64,000 nucleotides of DNA from Gemmatimonas aurantiaca (GCF_037190085.1 NZ_JBBCJO010000005.1:620001-684000); one strand, 5' to 3'; counted from the stretch's first letter, positions 49,744 to 59,341 are shown. Numbers and translations: made by a program. Notes: a model not told the origin generated them from the letters alone.

Positions 49744-51579
49744 ATGAACGCCTCGCCGAACGCACTCGCGAACACCCATTCGGTCATCGTGCATCAACAC
49801 CTCTATCAGCCGCCGCGTGAGGATCCGTGGCTCGAGGTGATCGAGGCCGAACGATCGGCGGCCCCGGATCACGACTGGAACACCCGCATCACGCGCGAGT
49901 GTTATGCCCGACAGGCGCTGGCCGAAGCCTATCTGCTGGAGAGCGCGCGGGCGGCGCCGTCTCCGGCCGACCGTGATGCCAAAGTGGGACTCGCCCGTCT
50001 CGTGAATCTCTACGCGTGGTGCTCGTTCGATGTCGGCGCCACGTTGTGTGAATGGTTCGACAGCGAGGCGCCGCAGGTGCTTCAGGCCATGCAGGCGGGC
50101 GACGCGGCCAGCATCCGGCGGTGGGGATACGGCAACGCCATCGCCGCGCCGTATCATCATGTGATTCTCCCGCTCGCGTCCGCACGGGATCGCCGCACCG
50201 AGATCCGCTGGGGCATCCGCGATTTCACGCGACGCTTCGGCCGCGTCCCTGAGGGATTCTGGTTTCCCGAGTGCGCGGTGGACGAGGACACCCTCGATGC
50301 CGCCGCCGCCGAGGGCATCCGCTTCACCATTCTGGCGCCGTATCAGGTTCAGGGACACGATGGCAGCGGCATGCCGGTGCGCTGGCGTGGCGCGTCGGGG
50401 CGTGAGCTGATCATCGTCCCGTACGACGGAGCACTGGCGGGGGATGTGGCATTCGGTGGTCTGCTCGACGACGCACGCGCGCTGGCGTCCCGTCTCACGC
50501 CGCTTCAGGGCACCGAACTGTCCGATGCGCGCTGCACCACGCTGGCCACCGATGGTGAGACATTCGGTCATCATCATCGGGGCGGCGAGTCGACGCTGGC
50601 GGAAGCCATGTCGTTGATGGCGCGCCGCACCTCGTCGCACCTGACCAACGCTGCGTCGCTGGTGGCCGCGCAGGCGCCGCGACAGGACGTGACGCTGGTG
50701 TCTCCGTCAGCCTGGAGCTGCGCGCACGGGGTGGAGCGCTGGCGCAGCAACTGCGGATGCCGCATCGATGGCAGCCGGCCTCCCGCGCAGCAATGGCGTG
50801 GGCCGCTGCGGCGGGCCATGGAGCAGTTGGCAGAGCGTTGCCATGCGGTGTACGAGAGTGAAGGACAACTGCTGTTCCGCGACGATCCCTGGGACGTGCG
50901 CGATGCGTACGGCGAGATCGTGCCGTTCGACGGCGCGCCCATCACGGAGTTCGTGGACCGGGTCGTGCGCCCCGAAGCGTCCGAGGCCCAGCGTCAGCGC
51001 GCCCGCGAACTGCTCGAACTCACGCGGGCATCGCTGCGCACCTTCACGTCGTGTGCCTGGTTCTTCGACGACGTCGATCGGATCGAAGTGCGTCAGGTGC
51101 TGCGATATGCCGCACGCTGCGTCGAACTCTCGGGAGCCGCGGCGCGGCTCACCCCCGAGTTGCTGCACTGGCTCGGCGGCGCCACCAACGGCGCGCCCAA
51201 TGCCGTCAGCGCCGCCGACGTGTTCGTTCGTGACGCCCTGCCCCACCGCGCCCCCACGCTGCGTGTGGGCGCCGCGCTGATCGCGCTTACCGCCGCCGGC
51301 GTCAAACGTGCCCGTTTCGGCGCGTTCGAAGGGGAGGTCGTGCCCGAACCCCACGACAGCTGGCGCATCCGGCTCACGCATCGACGCACGGGCAGCGCGA
51401 TCACGTACGTGGGACAGATCTCGGGAACCGGCCCCGCGCTGGCCGTGACGATCGGCGAACCCGATGCCGATCCCGCCACCCACATGCGCCTGAAGATCCA
51501 CGAGTTTCCCGAGCGCCTTGCCCATCTCCTGTTGCTCGACGATGCCACGGACGATGCGGCGCTGTTGAGCGAAGGATGA
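49744..51579 (+). CDS. GH57-type glycoside hydrolase with DUF3536
   Basis: The 611-residue protein has an N-terminal GH57 domain: IVHQHLYQPP, RITRECYARQ, WFPECAVDED (the Glu matches the GH57 nucleophile position) and TDGETFGHHHRG (candidate acid/base Asp). The C-terminal half corresponds to DUF3536. Such proteins are found beside glgA and glgP and may debranch or remodel glycogen; the specific bond is not known. The ATG, seven bases after glgA, has GAGG upstream. No signal peptide, so it acts in the cytoplasm. Confidence 0.85.
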   Translation: MNASPNALANTHSVIVHQHLYQPPREDPWLEVIEAERSAAPDHDWNTRITRECYARQALAEAYLLESARAAPSPADRDAKVGLARLVNLYAWCSFDVGATLCEWFDSEAPQVLQAMQAGDAASIRRWGYGNAIAAPYHHVILPLASARDRRTEIRWGIRDFTRRFGRVPEGFWFPECAVDEDTLDAAAAEGIRFTILAPYQVQGHDGSGMPVRWRGASGRELIIVPYDGALAGDVAFGGLLDDARALASRLTPLQGTELSDARCTTLATDGETFGHHHRGGESTLAEAMSLMARRTSSHLTNAASLVAAQAPRQDVTLVSPSAWSCAHGVERWRSNCGCRIDGSRPPAQQWRGPLRRAMEQLAERCHAVYESEGQLLFRDDPWDVRDAYGEIVPFDGAPITEFVDRVVRPEASEAQRQRARELLELTRASLRTFTSCAWFFDDVDRIEVRQVLRYAARCVELSGAAARLTPELLHWLGGATNGAPNAVSAADVFVRDALPHRAPTLRVGAALIALTAAGVKRARFGAFEGEVVPEPHDSWRIRLTHRRTGSAITYVGQISGTGPALAVTIGEPDADPATHMRLKIHEFPERLAHLLLLDDATDDAALLSEG

Positions 51580-51631
51580 CGTGTGGATGACTTGTGAATG
51601 ACTTCACGAGACATTCCGCCGCATCACCACC

Positions 51632-52882
51632 ATGCGGAACCAATTGAACCATGCGGACGGCACGATGCTGACGATCGACGAGAAATTCGCCCGGCTGGGC
51701 ACCGACCACGCGCCGGGCCAGGAAGTGCGGCAGACGGCTGACGACTCCAACTTCCGCGGCGAGGTGCTGCCGGGAACGCCGGTCGATTTTTCTCATGGCG
51801 ACGTGAACGACGACGCCTTTGCCCCGACACCCGGCGCGTTCGAGGAGTTCGTTGCCGGTGTGCATCGCGGCGGCTCCCAGGCGTACACGGAGTACCGGGG
51901 TGGCGGCGGGTTGCGCGAGATGGTCGCCGAACGCCTGACCGCGTTCACGGGCCATCCGGTGTCGGGAGCCGATGAACTGATCATCACACCGGGAACACAG
52001 GGCGCGCTGTTTCTCGCGCTCGGGGCTCTGGTCACGACGGGGGACCGCGTGGCCATCGTGCGTCCCGACTATTTCGCCAATCGCAAACTCGTCGAGTTTC
52101 TGGGTGGTGTCGTGGTGCCGGTGCGCATGGATCACCTCTCGTACACCGATCGCGCAGGCCTCGATCTCGGGCAGTTGGAAGACGCCTTCAAGTCCGGGGT
52201 GCGCACCTTCCTCTTCTCGAATCCCAACAATCCGGCGGGTGTGATCCATTCGCCCGACGAGATCGCCCGCATTGCCGCACTGGCCTCACAATACGGCGCC
52301 ACGGTCATCGTCGACCAGTTGTATTCGCGCCTGCTGTACTCCGGCAACTCCTATACGCACCTGCGCGCGTCGTCCATCGATGCCGCGCAGGTGGTGACCA
52401 TCATGGGGCCATCCAAGACGGAATCGTTGAGCGGATACCGGCTGGGTGTGGCCTTCGGTGCGTCACACCTCGTCGACCGGATGGAGAAGCTGCAGGCGAT
52501 CGTGTCGCTCCGCGCGCCAGGGTATTCCCAGGCGGTGTTGCGCACCTGGTTCGCCGAGCCCGCCGGCTGGATGCAGGACCGCATCGTGAAGCACGAAGCG
52601 CTGCGAAACGAACTGCTGGCGGTGTTCGGCGCGGTTCCCGGTCTGCGCGTACGCACCCCGCAGGCGGGCAGCTATCTCTTTCCGCAGCTGCCCGCACTCG
52701 ACATCCCGCTGCACGATTTTGTGCGGGCGCTCCGGGTGCAGGCCGGCGTCACCGTCACGCCGGGAACGGAATTCAGTCCGGATGCCACCAACAGCGTGCG
52801 ACTCAATTTTTCGCAAAACCATCGGGCGGCCGTCGAAGCGGCCGGGCGTATCGGAGAGATGATCGCACGCTACCGGCGCTGA
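51632..52882 (+). CDS. PLP-dependent aminotransferase, class I/II
   Basis: The 416-residue fold type I enzyme has TPGTQGALFLALGAL, FSNPNNPAGVIH, VIVDQLYSRLLY, and the PLP Lys in GPSKTESLSGYRLG, with the substrate Arg region NSVRLNFS near the end. It would transfer an amino group between an amino acid and a 2-oxo acid; the substrate is not evident. No Shine-Dalgarno is seen; an ATG 11 codons on is possible. It is convergent with the ATP-grasp/GCS2 operon and might supply it with an amino donor, though nothing proves this. Confidence 0.88.
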   Translation: MRNQLNHADGTMLTIDEKFARLGTDHAPGQEVRQTADDSNFRGEVLPGTPVDFSHGDVNDDAFAPTPGAFEEFVAGVHRGGSQAYTEYRGGGGLREMVAERLTAFTGHPVSGADELIITPGTQGALFLALGALVTTGDRVAIVRPDYFANRKLVEFLGGVVVPVRMDHLSYTDRAGLDLGQLEDAFKSGVRTFLFSNPNNPAGVIHSPDEIARIAALASQYGATVIVDQLYSRLLYSGNSYTHLRASSIDAAQVVTIMGPSKTESLSGYRLGVAFGASHLVDRMEKLQAIVSLRAPGYSQAVLRTWFAEPAGWMQDRIVKHEALRNELLAVFGAVPGLRVRTPQAGSYLFPQLPALDIPLHDFVRALRVQAGVTVTPGTEFSPDATNSVRLNFSQNHRAAVEAAGRIGEMIARYRR

Positions 52883-52920
52883 CGCACGCGTAAGGCCTTC
52901 ACGATAGATGCCGCGCTACA

Positions 52921-52952
52921 GGTGTGGACATCCTGACATCGGCGTCCACACC
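52921..52952. terminator. hairpin between convergent operons
   Basis: GGTGTGGAC (52921-52929) is inverted as GTCCACACC (52944-52952) between the aminotransferase stop and the GCS2-ligase stop. No T-run follows; it may still mark the ends of both transcripts. Confidence 0.5.
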
Positions 52953-52985
52953 AAACGCGTCCCCCCCGAAACCCAATACCGTCGT

Positions 52986-54203
52986 TCAAGGTACCGTCTG
53001 CCCCCTCGCGGCCGACGACGGGATGGGGATTTCGGAGGACGGTGGCATCGCGCCGATGGGTGACGCGAAGCTTTCCAGCGGTGGTCCCAGCGTGGGCTCA
53101 CAGACGCCTTCCGCCGTTTCGCGGATGAGCTGATCCACGACCGCCCGCAGGTCACCCGTGCGGGCATAGGTGGCCAGCTGTCGCTGCGCGCTCGACCCTT
53201 CCTCGAGAATGCGATAGGCGTATTCCACTTCCTTTCGCGTCCCCAGCTCGTCGAGCATGTCGTCGAGGAACCACTCGATCAGCTCGCGGATGAGCACCGA
53301 CGTCGGCATCTCCTCCTTCTTGCCGAAGTCGATCAGCTTGCCGCCCAGGCCCCACCGCACCGCGCGCCACTTGTTCTCCTCGATGAGATCGGACGCGTAC
53401 ACCCGGAAGGTCATGTTGTCGCGGCGCAGTTTCCACATCTTCGCCACCACCGCCTGGAGGATGGCAGCGATGCACACCGCCTCGTCCACCCGGGTGTTCA
53501 CATCGCACACGCGGAATTCGAGGGTGGGATAGAGATGGTGCGGGCGCACGTCCCACCACACCTTCGATCCGTCGGGGATGCTGCGGGTCTTCTGCAGCGT
53601 ATCGACCAGGTCGGCGTAGTCACCCCAGCCATTGAGGATGCGGGGCACCCCCGTGCGGGGGAAATTCTTGAAGACGATACTGCGGTAGGAGTGCAGCCCC
53701 GTATTGCGGCCGAACCAGAACGGCGACGATGTGGACAGGCAGAGAATGTGAGGCAGGATGTATCGCACCGCGTTCAGACAGTCGATGCGGAACTCCTGAT
53801 CTTCAATACCCACATGCACATGCGTGCCGAAGATGAGCAGGCGGTGCGCCAGGTCCTGCAGTTCGGCCTTCACGCCCAGGTATCGCTCCTTGGGCGTCAT
53901 CTCCTGGTTCATCCAGTTGGAGAACGGATGCGTGCCCGCGGACGCGATGGTCAGTCCGTGCTGCCCGGCAGCCTTGATCACCAGTCCACGCAACTTCACC
54001 AACTCCGTGCGGAGTTCGGCGATGTTCCCGCACACCTTCGTGCCGATCTCCACCTGGCACTGGTGCAACTCCGCCTTGACGTCCGCCAACTGCGCATCAT
54101 TCGACTGCACCAGGGCATCGAACCCCGGTGTCAGGTCACGCGTGACCGGATCGATGATCTGGTATTCTTCTTCGATCCCGACCGTCAGGCTCGGCGCTCG
54201 CAT
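52986..54203 (-). CDS. GCS2-family (YbdK-like) carboxylate-amine ligase
   Basis: The 405-residue protein begins with the signature TVGIEEEYQIID and has HVHVGI, CLSTSSPFWFGRNTGLHSYR, RPHHLYPTLEFRVCDVNT and ENKWRAVRWG, all typical of the glutamate-cysteine-ligase type 2 family. These ATP-dependent enzymes join a carboxylate (often glutamate) to an amine. The ATG immediately follows the stop of the C26 gene on the same strand, with no spacer. It is the last gene of a four-gene ligase operon. The tail after residue 380 is Pro/Ser-rich. Confidence 0.9.
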   Translation of the reverse strand: MRAPSLTVGIEEEYQIIDPVTRDLTPGFDALVQSNDAQLADVKAELHQCQVEIGTKVCGNIAELRTELVKLRGLVIKAAGQHGLTIASAGTHPFSNWMNQEMTPKERYLGVKAELQDLAHRLLIFGTHVHVGIEDQEFRIDCLNAVRYILPHILCLSTSSPFWFGRNTGLHSYRSIVFKNFPRTGVPRILNGWGDYADLVDTLQKTRSIPDGSKVWWDVRPHHLYPTLEFRVCDVNTRVDEAVCIAAILQAVVAKMWKLRRDNMTFRVYASDLIEENKWRAVRWGLGGKLIDFGKKEEMPTSVLIRELIEWFLDDMLDELGTRKEVEYAYRILEEGSSAQRQLATYARTGDLRAVVDQLIRETAEGVCEPTLGPPLESFASPIGAMPPSSEIPIPSSAARGQTVP

Positions 54204-55010
54204 TCATCCCCCCACGCCCATGCGGGCCGTGTTGTTGGCGGTTGACCAGTCCACGGCAGCCTTGATGAAGCCCGCAAACAGATGACGGCTGTGCGGATCC
54301 GCCATCTCGAAGACCTCCGGATGCCACTGCACACCGACGAGGAATCCGTCCCCCGTCCCTTCGACTGCTTCGATCAGTCCATCGTCCGCGCGCGCCGACG
54401 CCACCAGATCACGACCGAGCTGCTTGATCCCCTGATGGTGCATACTATTCACGCCGCAGCGTGTGGATTCGAGCAATTGTGACAACCGTGTTTCCGGCAC
54501 GACATCCACCTCGTGCGCGAGATGGTCACGCTCGAAACCCGCGGTGGGGAAATAATCGTGTTTGTTGAACGCGGAATTTTGTGATGCGAGATCCTGCCAC
54601 ATCGTGCCGCCCTGGGCCACGTTGATGATCTGCAGCCCCCGGCACAGCCCGAGCACCGGCTTGCCGTCTTCGATGGCCCAACGCACCAGTTGCAGCTCCA
54701 CCCGGTCACGGGCCGGATCGAGATTGCCACATTCCGGCCGCACCGCCTCTCCATATTCGGCCGGATTGATGTCCACACCGCCTGGAATAAGCAGACCGTC
54801 GAGCCGTTCGTAGATCTCCCGCAACGTGGCCAGATCGTCGTCCAGCAGCGGAATCATCCACGGCACCGCGCCCACCATGGTCGCCGCCAGGAAGTAACGC
54901 TGGTTCATCACCCACGAGGACGGAAGCGCCGGCGGGATGCCGTCGATGGAATGCAGCGTCTGCGTGGTGAGCCCGATGGTCGGGCGGTAGGAACGGTACG
55001 ACTGGGACAT
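54204..55010 (-). CDS. C26 class-I glutamine-amidotransferase-like (gamma-Glu amide) hydrolase
   Basis: The 268-residue protein has the nucleophile Cys in GLCRGLQIINVAQGG, the His in VQWHPE and the Glu two residues on, plus GGVDINPAEYG and MHHQGIK, matching gamma-glutamyl-gamma-aminobutyrate hydrolases (PuuD-like). It should hydrolyse a gamma-glutamyl amide. Its ATG overlaps the ATP-grasp stop (TGATG), and it abuts the GCS2 gene, so ligase and amidase are made together. A TTG one codon before is not used. Confidence 0.9.
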   Translation of the reverse strand: MSQSYRSYRPTIGLTTQTLHSIDGIPPALPSSWVMNQRYFLAATMVGAVPWMIPLLDDDLATLREIYERLDGLLIPGGVDINPAEYGEAVRPECGNLDPARDRVELQLVRWAIEDGKPVLGLCRGLQIINVAQGGTMWQDLASQNSAFNKHDYFPTAGFERDHLAHEVDVVPETRLSQLLESTRCGVNSMHHQGIKQLGRDLVASARADDGLIEAVEGTGDGFLVGVQWHPEVFEMADPHSRHLFAGFIKAAVDWSTANNTARMGVGG

Positions 55011-56404
55011 CAACGAGCCTCAACGAGAAAAGTCGGGACGTTCGAACCGCCGCCTGCCGTGACGTTGAGGAGCGGGTCCGTTGCGATGCGGGTGAGACAT
55101 CCTGATACCACCGTCCCATTCGACAGGAACGGCGCGGTATCGAGCATCCGGTCACCGATATGTACCGCCCCGTCCACCATGGCCGGCCAGGGCTCACTCG
55201 GCACCTCCACCCGTTCCTGCACGATATACGGCTCTGCAAGTGCCGTTCGGATTGCCTGTTGCCAGGCGTCGTCATCGACGGTCCAGCCCAGCACGATGCC
55301 CTTGCCTCCGTATTCGTCGTTCGGCTTGAGCACCAGACGCTCCCGGTTCGCGGCGATGAAGGGCAGCAGATCGACGGCAGCCCCCGCATGCTCCGTGTGC
55401 CGCTCCTCCACCACCCGGGTCCACGGCACGTGACGCAGCACCGCCTCGCGTTCGGCCGCCGTGAGCAGCGTCGACTGTCGTTCATCACTTAAGACAGCAA
55501 GTGAGGCCTTCTTATGTAACAGCTTGCAACGGAACGGGTTGACCATGCACACCGCACCGTCTCTCACGGCCCGGACCACCGGCGACTCCAGCCCTTCCCG
55601 TGTCACCAGCTCGTCGATCAGCACCCGCTTGTAGATCATCGTGACGGGCCGACCGGCGACGGTCAGGCGCCCGTTGGCGTACTCCGCATCGCGGGGATCC
55701 CCGATGAACACGTCGATGCCCCGCGCCTGGAACTCCTGCTCGAACAGCACGAACTCGCTGTAGGTGGGGACGTCGCGCCAATCGAGAATCACCACCGAGG
55801 GTTTTTCCCGTTGCCCCCGCCACGCGTGGTAGGCCTCCAGCAGCGCGTCCACCACGCCCGCTCCGGCCGGGATCGGCAGCGGAATGTGCGTGCGGTTGAA
55901 TGCCTGCATGACCGGCATCGCCAGAAAGGCCCGCGACAGCGCATCGTTGTACGCCGCGCCCGCCGGTGTCTCGGCGTTGTATTCCGTGAACTTGAGGCCT
56001 GCGCCGTCTTCACCGGCCGCAAAAAACGCATCGAGACGGGAGGTTGGGCTGGCCGCCGGAAAACCGGGATCGGCGTGGATGAGCTGCTCTTCCCAGGCCG
56101 TCAGTCCGAACTGCGCACGCAACGCCGAGTCGGCCATGGCCGCCGCCCGGACCTTGTCGAACGCGCTGCCGACCAACCCGCAGGCCCGGCAGATCAGCCG
56201 GTACTCTTCCAGCGTCAGGAATCTCGGCCGCAGCACGCTGCACAACGCCCGGTCGCCAAAAAACAGTCCCTGCTGCCTGAGCTGCTGTTCCAGCACGGCC
56301 GCCGACTCCTCGGCCAGCGCCGGCTGCCGGAGCAGATCGTGGTAGTGCTGATAGTGCGGCACAAATGTGGACATCTGCTCTCGCGAAGATTCGTGATTGG
56401 CCAT
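55010..56404 (-). CDS. ATP-grasp-type ligase (larger of two)
   Basis: The 464-residue cytoplasmic protein has a C-terminal ATP-grasp region with LVLKPNDEYGGKGIVLGW near residue 360 and a later EPYIVQERVEVP, and an N-terminal part with FTEYNAETPAGAAYN and VILDWRDVPTY that resembles glutathionylspermidine-synthase-like or circularly permuted ATP-grasp proteins. Formation of an amide or peptide bond through an acyl phosphate is expected. The substrate is unknown. Both ends overlap neighbours by TGATG, showing tight coupling. Confidence 0.78.
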   Translation of the reverse strand: MANHESSREQMSTFVPHYQHYHDLLRQPALAEESAAVLEQQLRQQGLFFGDRALCSVLRPRFLTLEEYRLICRACGLVGSAFDKVRAAAMADSALRAQFGLTAWEEQLIHADPGFPAASPTSRLDAFFAAGEDGAGLKFTEYNAETPAGAAYNDALSRAFLAMPVMQAFNRTHIPLPIPAGAGVVDALLEAYHAWRGQREKPSVVILDWRDVPTYSEFVLFEQEFQARGIDVFIGDPRDAEYANGRLTVAGRPVTMIYKRVLIDELVTREGLESPVVRAVRDGAVCMVNPFRCKLLHKKASLAVLSDERQSTLLTAAEREAVLRHVPWTRVVEERHTEHAGAAVDLLPFIAANRERLVLKPNDEYGGKGIVLGWTVDDDAWQQAIRTALAEPYIVQERVEVPSEPWPAMVDGAVHIGDRMLDTAPFLSNGTVVSGCLTRIATDPLLNVTAGGGSNVPTFLVEAR

Positions 56405-57339
56405 CAGGGCGTGGGGGGCGCCGAGATGATCGGGCCGGCCGGCAGGGTGGGCCGCGGCGCGGTGGCCAGCTTGATCGCGAGATCGGCCATGTGCTCCACC
56501 ACCCATTCGAAGTAGGAGGGAGTGAGCGAGTTGATATCCATGTCCGGTGCCGGATTCATGAAGTCGATGGCGTACGGGACACCGTCTTTCACGGCAAACT
56601 CCACCGTGTTCATGTCGTAACCCAGCGCCCGGCACAGGGTCAGCGCATCCTTCACGCAGCGCGCCTCGAGTTCGGCGCCCAGATACCCGGGATCGGGAAT
56701 GTACCGGCGCTGGCGCGGATCGTAGGGCATGGGCAGGACATCCTCCCGCCCGAGCACCATGCAGCGCACATAGGCGTCCCACTGGATGAATTCCTGAACC
56801 ACCATGGTCAGCAGGCCACTCTCGTTATAGTGGCGCAGCAACTCTTCCATGGACTCACAGACGTAGACATCCCGCCAGCCGCCGCCGTGCGCGTCCTTGA
56901 GGACGCAGGGGAATCCGATGTACTCGGCAACGCCCTTCCAGTCGAGCGGATAGGCGAGGTTGCGCAGCGATTCGGAGTGCGAGATGCCCGGGATGTAGTC
57001 CTTGTTGGGGAGCACCACCGTCTTGGGGTGCGCCACGCCATGCTGAATGGCCAGCGTGGCGTCGTAGAACTTGTCGTCCGCCGCCCACATGAAGGGATTG
57101 TTGACCACCGTGGTCCCCATCCGTGTGGCATGCTTGAGGAAGGTCCGATAGAAGCCGACCTCATGCGAAATGCGATCGATGATCAGGCTGTAGGGGACCT
57201 GCTGCGCCATGCGTGTGGCGTCGAGCTTGACATACTCGGCCGGCACGCCGGACTGGCGCTTGGCGACCGCATCGAGAAACGCAGGGGGGAAGGACCATTC
57301 CCGCCCGACCAGCAGGCCGATCCGTGGTTCGATGGACAC
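56404..57339 (-). CDS. ATP-grasp-type ligase (smaller, RimK-like)
   Basis: The 311-residue protein has the ATP-grasp blocks FPCVLKDAHGGGWRDVYV, VVQEFIQWDAYVRCMVLG and NTVEFAVKDGVPYAIDFMNPAPD, with the metal-binding Glu and Asn-containing end of the family. It should activate a carboxylate with ATP and couple it to an amine. The GTG start is preceded by GAGGTG at seven bases and is the first gene of the operon. The C-terminus is Pro-rich. Substrate unknown. Confidence 0.82.
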   Translation of the reverse strand: MSIEPRIGLLVGREWSFPPAFLDAVAKRQSGVPAEYVKLDATRMAQQVPYSLIIDRISHEVGFYRTFLKHATRMGTTVVNNPFMWAADDKFYDATLAIQHGVAHPKTVVLPNKDYIPGISHSESLRNLAYPLDWKGVAEYIGFPCVLKDAHGGGWRDVYVCESMEELLRHYNESGLLTMVVQEFIQWDAYVRCMVLGREDVLPMPYDPRQRRYIPDPGYLGAELEARCVKDALTLCRALGYDMNTVEFAVKDGVPYAIDFMNPAPDMDINSLTPSYFEWVVEHMADLAIKLATAPRPTLPAGPIISAPPTP

Positions 57340-57812
57340 GTCTCTACACCTCGCGTGAGTGGCTCGTGATGTCGGGAGAATGTGTTCATGTCACCGACTC
57401 CGCCATGGGCTCAGCGAACTATTTTCGCGCGCATGATCTGTCCCTGATCGTTCCATGATCCGTCACAGCCCAGGTCGCTTCTTCGAACCGGACAACCTGT
57501 GTCAGCAGACAAGCAAATATCAGTTTTGTGATAGACGTTGATGTGGACAACAGATGCCCTCACCCCCGCCTTATGCCGTCCATCACGAAGTAGGTTTTCA
57601 ACATCACCATGGATCGCAGCCTGTGTCAGGATGGGCGGTTAGGCACTTATCCACATCGATTTCAACAGATATCTACAATACTGTCAATAACTTAGGATCA
57701 ACCGGTCGTATTGCGTGGGCACGCGGATCGTCATAACATCCCCGCCCACTGATTTGTTGCCCCCTCTCCTGAAATCAGTGGCTCACATTCCTGGACCTCA
57801 CGGAATTTTGCC
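57340..57812. promoter_or_regulatory. AT-rich intergenic region with DnaA-box-like sites
   Basis: This 473-base gap is clearly richer in A/T than its surroundings. It holds TGTGGACAA (57542-57550, the reverse of TTGTCCACA) and TTATCCACA (57647-57655), the direct repeat CCTGTGTCAG (57496-57505 and 57620-57629), and an AT-rich run at 57658-57695. It must contain the promoter of the ligase operon and perhaps one for the gene at 57813. A replication-initiation or DnaA-binding role is possible but not shown. Confidence 0.45.
57746..57781. other. 10-bp inverted repeat upstream of a hypothetical gene
   Basis: CCACTGATTT (57746-57755) is exactly inverted as AAATCAGTGG (57772-57781) around a 16-base loop, 31 bases before the next start codon. 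It could be an operator or a 5-prime-UTR hairpin. Confidence 0.5.
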
Positions 57813-58205
57813 ATGAACGTGGTTGCCTGTGATGCACCGATCGGCATGATGGAGCCTGCACCCATCACAAGTCTTGCCATCCACATGGATTGGGACGGCC
57901 GTCGGTTGTCTGCGTTCTGGACCGCGGACGATGAGTATGTCGTGCGCGCGGAGCGGGATGCGGCGGTGAACTGGTACCGCATCGATGCGGAGATGCCGGC
58001 ACCGGCGGGCGATGAAGAAAGCCGCCGGGCGCTGGGAGCGATGCTCGCCGACATCATTCCACTGGGTGGGGGACGCGTGGCGTTTCCGGTGGGCAGCACC
58101 GGTCGCCGGGTCTATCGCGTGTGGCGGTCGTCCAAAGGCGCGGGTGCCGGTCGGACTAGAATCCTGGGAGTTCGAGCTGCGCGGTCACGCCGCCTGCCAG
58201 CGTAA
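57813..58205 (+). CDS. hypothetical protein (130 residues)
   Basis: The frame has codon use like its neighbours up to about residue 110 (DWDGRRLSAFWTADDEYVVRAERDAAVNWYRID). No family was recognised; the DWDG and WYRID parts look like a small beta-rich domain. The final 17 codons run antisense into the convergent neighbouring gene, and the end is Arg-rich, so the true stop context is odd. There is no signal peptide or membrane segment. Confidence 0.5.
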   Translation: MNVVACDAPIGMMEPAPITSLAIHMDWDGRRLSAFWTADDEYVVRAERDAAVNWYRIDAEMPAPAGDEESRRALGAMLADIIPLGGGRVAFPVGSTGRRVYRVWRSSKGAGAGRTRILGVRAARSRRLPA

Positions 58206-59097
58206 CGCCGGCAGCCTGCAACCACGCCAGCAGCATATCCTGCCCATGATCGCCAGCCATGGCGGAGCGCGCCGCGCTCAGATGCAGCTTGAACTCAGCC
58301 GACACGTCGGGGAGCGTGCGTCGGAGCACCGCGACCGTGAGCAGCTCGGTGGCGTCCGCCAGATGACGAATGGCGAACTCCACCATGCGGGCGCGCAGCG
58401 CGGCCGCATTGAGGACCGGTCCGTCACCGGGCACATCGTGCTGGGCCCGGCGTTCGCGGAAGGCGGCCAGCCGGCTGCGGGTGGCCGTGAGCATGGGAAG
58501 CTCGTCCGTGGCGTGCTCGGGCAGGGCGGCCACGGGTGCGCCGAGCAGCCCCAGCCAGGCCATCCAGAGCATACCGCGGGCGTAAGGCTCCCACGGCTCG
58601 TGCTCGAGGCGGGCAGCGGTGCGCTTGACCACCTCGCTGACGTGGTGGCGAGCATCCCACCAGCGTACATAGCTCTCCGTCTGGCGGGAGATCAGTGCCA
58701 GCGCGCCCAGACGGAGCGCCCAGGTGACCGCCGACTCGCCGTCGTCGATGGGGGGACGGAGCGCGGCGGCACAACGGAAGGCCCGGGCCGCGCCCAGGGT
58801 CAGGACGGCCTGCGCCAGATCGCGTCCGGCACTGGGCACGGGCTGCAGCGCGGCTTCCAGCTGGCTCAGCGCGGCCAGTTCGTACGCGGTGCCGAGCAGG
58901 GCGAGCCCGTCGGAGATGGGCTCGCCCAGGCCGTCGCCGGGAAGCAGCGCGGCCGCGTCGGCTCGTTCGAGCAGCAGAGCCCGGCGTTCCGGGGGGATCG
59001 CGGCGACAGCCCAGTGCTCGTCGAGCGTGGTCCTGGCCAGTTCGGCCAGCTCGCGCGCCGCAAGGTCTCGGTCGGTCGCCGTAGTGAGGACGTGCAT
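58156..59097 (-). CDS. hypothetical alpha-helical protein (313 residues)
   Basis: The product is Ala/Leu/Arg-rich and predicted to be almost all helix (ELAELARTTLDEHW, LLLERADAAALL, WALRLGALALIS). No catalytic motif or named family is recognised, and there is no signal peptide. The ATG has GGAG eight bases upstream. It overlaps the convergent 57813 gene by 50 bases at the 3-prime end and is divergent from the next gene. Confidence 0.55.
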   Translation of the reverse strand: MHVLTTATDRDLAARELAELARTTLDEHWAVAAIPPERRALLLERADAAALLPGDGLGEPISDGLALLGTAYELAALSQLEAALQPVPSAGRDLAQAVLTLGAARAFRCAAALRPPIDDGESAVTWALRLGALALISRQTESYVRWWDARHHVSEVVKRTAARLEHEPWEPYARGMLWMAWLGLLGAPVAALPEHATDELPMLTATRSRLAAFRERRAQHDVPGDGPVLNAAALRARMVEFAIRHLADATELLTVAVLRRTLPDVSAEFKLHLSAARSAMAGDHGQDMLLAWLQAAGVTLAGGVTAQLELPGF

Positions 59098-59341
59098 CCA
59101 GCCATCTCCAGTGGAGGGCTCGAACGGGGTCCCGCAGGAGGTCGTGCTGAGGATGACCCGGGCACTGCCGCGCCACCAACCTGGTCACCCCGACGAGGGC
59201 GATCGGTAAGCAGCACTACAGCTTGCGGTTAGCACGCGCCAACCGCATCCAGATCACTGTCGCATTTATGTAACATATCGGCATCTGTCAAGAGGACGGG
59301 CTTGGTCCCCTCTGCGGATGCCCGTTTCCGGAGAGTCAGGC

